A stretch of DNA of 64,000 nucleotides from Lacrimispora amygdalina (GTDB lineage: Bacteria; Bacillota; Clostridia; Lachnospirales; Lachnospiraceae), in assembly GCF_003432035.1 (NCBI RefSeq), contig NZ_QOHO01000066.1:1-64000 (forward strand), read 5' to 3'. The notes under the pieces are model-generated. The model saw nothing but the letters and a program-made list of their open reading frames with translations, ran no database searches and was not told the DNA's origin. A program made the translations under genes and the position numbers. Shown here one piece after another: positions 62,415-64,000 of this stretch. The number at the start of each line of letters is the position of its first letter. The stretch's first letter is position 1.

Positions 62415-64000
62415 CTATTGTTTTACAGCCAGTTTGGCATCCAGCTCAATCTGGTACTTTTCCTTGTCAAATTTGGACAGCTCCTGAAAGCCCATTCCAT
62501 CCATCTGTGTACACATCTCACTCCACAGGGAATCAAACTCTGCGTCATCCTTTGCATAAATCATTCTCCAGGAATAATCACTGAACAGATCGCTGCACTG
62601 ATTTCGGATTATGGATATATCCGCCGGATCGCTGGGAAGGGATACGCTCACATTGGGGCTGATTAACAGGATGTTATTCTTCTTCATATAATCGACCGGT
62701 TCCGCTGCACCGAACTTCGCCGCCCAGTCTTTTTTCATCTGTGTCATTGTAGCTGCCTTATAAGTGCTCCAATAATCTTTGTTATAGGGTTCTCCTGTAT
62801 CCGGATCTGTACTGATGGCATCCAGCATCCATTGATTGATTGCATTATTCCCGTCATTAAATCCGCCACCGCCAAATTCATCCGGTACAGTGACATTATC
62901 CATTAAAGCATTGTCGTTGATATATGTATATTTTCCGTCACTGCCTACGGTATAGTTAAATCCTTTTAATCCAATGTGCTGATAGGTCAATCCCTCGGGA
63001 CTTGCATACCAATCCAAAAAATCCATAATTCTTTTATACTTTGCACCATCTACCTGAGAACCGACGGCAAAAACACGTCCGCTCCCATAATAAGTATCTG
63101 CATCTGCATAATAAATCTGATCCTTAACCGGCGTATAAATAAATGCTGTGCCATCCTTTAACCGATCCTGTGTATTCCAGAAACCTACCTGCCAGTTATA
63201 CCACATTAAATACACTCTGCCGGTCTTCATCTTATCGCAGGCCGTATTCCAGTCCTGGGTACCGGAATCAGGATCTACAATTCCTCTTCTGTTTGCATCA
63301 TTTAAGAAATGAAGCATCTTATAATAAGCACCATCTTTGCTGTTTACGGGGATAAATGTGTTATCCGGCTTTAAAATATTGGAGCCCTTGATTATTTCCC
63401 CATACCAGGTTGTCAGCTGTGTGACATTGGCTATGCCTAACATTCCGTCTCCGCCATCCCAGTCAGACCACAAAGACAGGGGGTAAGCCGGATCTCCGGC
63501 TTTGTTGGTGGGATGTGCCTTCATCATTTTTTCCAGAACATCTAACAAATCATCCGTATTCTTGATATCCGGGCAACCCAGCTCCGAGTAGAGATCCCAT
63601 CTTAAAAGCGGACTGGACTTAATTACATCCTGAGAGTATGCGGTGGGTGAAGTATTGGTCATCTGGCATGGAATTCCATAGATTTTTCCATCCTTATTTT
63701 CTGGCAAAGCCTTATTTAATACAGTAATCTGATCCTGATAGGTCATTAAATTGGGGTAATTTTTGATATCATCTGTGATATCCTTAATTAAACCTGCTTT
63801 TACACAGTCCGTAAAATCCGTGCGTTCCAGCAGCACGATATCTCCTAAATTTCCTGTACTGCAGCGGGTCTGGTAAATCCCGTTCCCGGCAACCTGCGGC
63901 GAAATCATGTTCAGTTCAATGTTAAACTTATCCTTTACCACCTTTGCAAACCACCCGGCCTGAGTCCCCTGATAATTTGCCGCAACATCATAAAAGTCAA
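62415..64000 (-). CDS. Solute-binding protein of an oligosaccharide ABC transporter, 5' truncated by the window
   Basis: The frame stays open through the right edge of the window, so the N-terminus and any lipobox are missing; an internal GTG at 63941 is not the start. At least 528 codons are visible. It resembles LplA/LipO-type extracellular solute-binding proteins: SDWDGGDGMLGIANV, FLDWYASPEGLTYQHIGLKG and NKDYWSTYKAATMTQMKKDW. It is the furthest upstream gene seen in the xylan operon and should bind the oligosaccharide that the three downstream enzymes break down. Confidence 0.88.
   Translation of the reverse strand, partial: DFYDVAANYQGTQAGWFAKVVKDKFNIELNMISPQVAGNGIYQTRCSTGNLGDIVLLERTDFTDCVKAGLIKDITDDIKNYPNLMTYQDQITVLNKALPENKDGKIYGIPCQMTNTSPTAYSQDVIKSSPLLRWDLYSELGCPDIKNTDDLLDVLEKMMKAHPTNKAGDPAYPLSLWSDWDGGDGMLGIANVTQLTTWYGEIIKGSNILKPDNTFIPVNSKDGAYYKMLHFLNDANRRGIVDPDSGTQDWNTACDKMKTGRVYLMWYNWQVGFWNTQDRLKDGTAFIYTPVKDQIYYADADTYYGSGRVFAVGSQVDGAKYKRIMDFLDWYASPEGLTYQHIGLKGFNYTVGSDGKYTYINDNALMDNVTVPDEFGGGGFNDGNNAINQWMLDAISTDPDTGEPYNKDYWSTYKAATMTQMKKDWAAKFGAAEPVDYMKKNNILLISPNVSVSLPSDPADISIIRNQCSDLFSDYSWRMIYAKDDAEFDSLWSEMCTQMDGMGFQELSKFDKEKYQIELDAKLAVKQ

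Noticed and set aside
1-64000. CRISPR arrays, tRNA or rRNA genes, complete insertion sequences or prophage
   Set aside because: No regularly spaced direct repeats, tRNA-like cloverleaf sequence, rRNA stretch, transposase or phage structural gene was seen while reading both strands.

Overview
The window looks like chromosomal DNA of a Gram-positive, anaerobic, plant-polysaccharide-using Clostridia, most likely Lachnospiraceae (Lacrimispora/Clostridium XIVa-like). The grounds are strong AGGAGG ribosome sites, moderate GC, YesM/YesN two-component systems beside sugar ABC transporters, ferredoxin-type indolepyruvate oxidoreductase, class II ketose aldolase, and GH127, GH43 and GH120-like enzymes. 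The genus is an inference. No rRNA, tRNA, CRISPR array or complete insertion sequence was seen.

Left end (1-16.4 kb, nearly all minus strand): a candidate RiPP locus consists of a 28-codon two-cysteine peptide, a SPASM radical SAM enzyme with a PqqD/RRE-like N-terminus, and, just upstream, a Lon-type protease whose AAA module looks degenerate. It lies downstream of iorA-iorB and a GNAT gene. Then come uppP, a chemoreceptor, a TetR/membrane-anchored Acg-like nitroreductase pair with a clear promoter and operator, a TPP-riboswitch-controlled thiM-thiE-thiD operon, and a cyclic-di-GMP sensor protein (dCache-HAMP-PAS-GGDEF-HD-GYP).

Sugar region 1 (16.4-33.8 kb): two adjacent blocks. One holds a response regulator, histidine kinase and membrane-anchored sugar-binding sensor followed by a ribose-type ABC transporter, an RbsD/FucU mutarotase and a ferredoxin-type aldo/keto reductase. 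The other holds a class II aldolase, FGGY kinase, polyol dehydrogenase, PfkB kinase, aldose epimerase-like protein and aldo/keto reductase, with a divergent AraC regulator. Together they fit uptake of a polyol or rare sugar and its conversion through a ketose bisphosphate to trioses.

Region 33.8-35.3 kb is a small graveyard: an SGNH hydrolase pseudogene, a type I toxin-antitoxin candidate (26-aa holin-like toxin with a convergent RNA) and a start-less C-terminal gene fragment. It is followed by a monoacylglycerol-lipase-like hydrolase and an OmpR-type two-component system divergent from a secreted DUF2680-like protein.

Sugar region 2 (39-47.7 kb) is a GH127 beta-L-arabinofuranosidase cluster with its own ABC transporter and YesM/YesN pair. 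Next come a DUF2974 lipase-like gene, a frameshifted GIY-YIG gene with a chloramphenicol acetyltransferase homologue, an SGNH protein and a repeat-rich lipoprotein. A second OmpR-type system follows, divergent from a TVP38-pssA-psd operon for phosphatidylethanolamine synthesis. A motif of two heptamers 10 bp apart occurs twice between that system and the phospholipid operon and again upstream of the lipoprotein gene, suggesting one small regulon. After two more lipoproteins, the right end (57.4-64 kb) is a xylan/arabinoxylan cluster: a partial solute-binding protein, a GH120-like beta-helix protein, a type B carboxylesterase and a GH43-CBM6-like enzyme.
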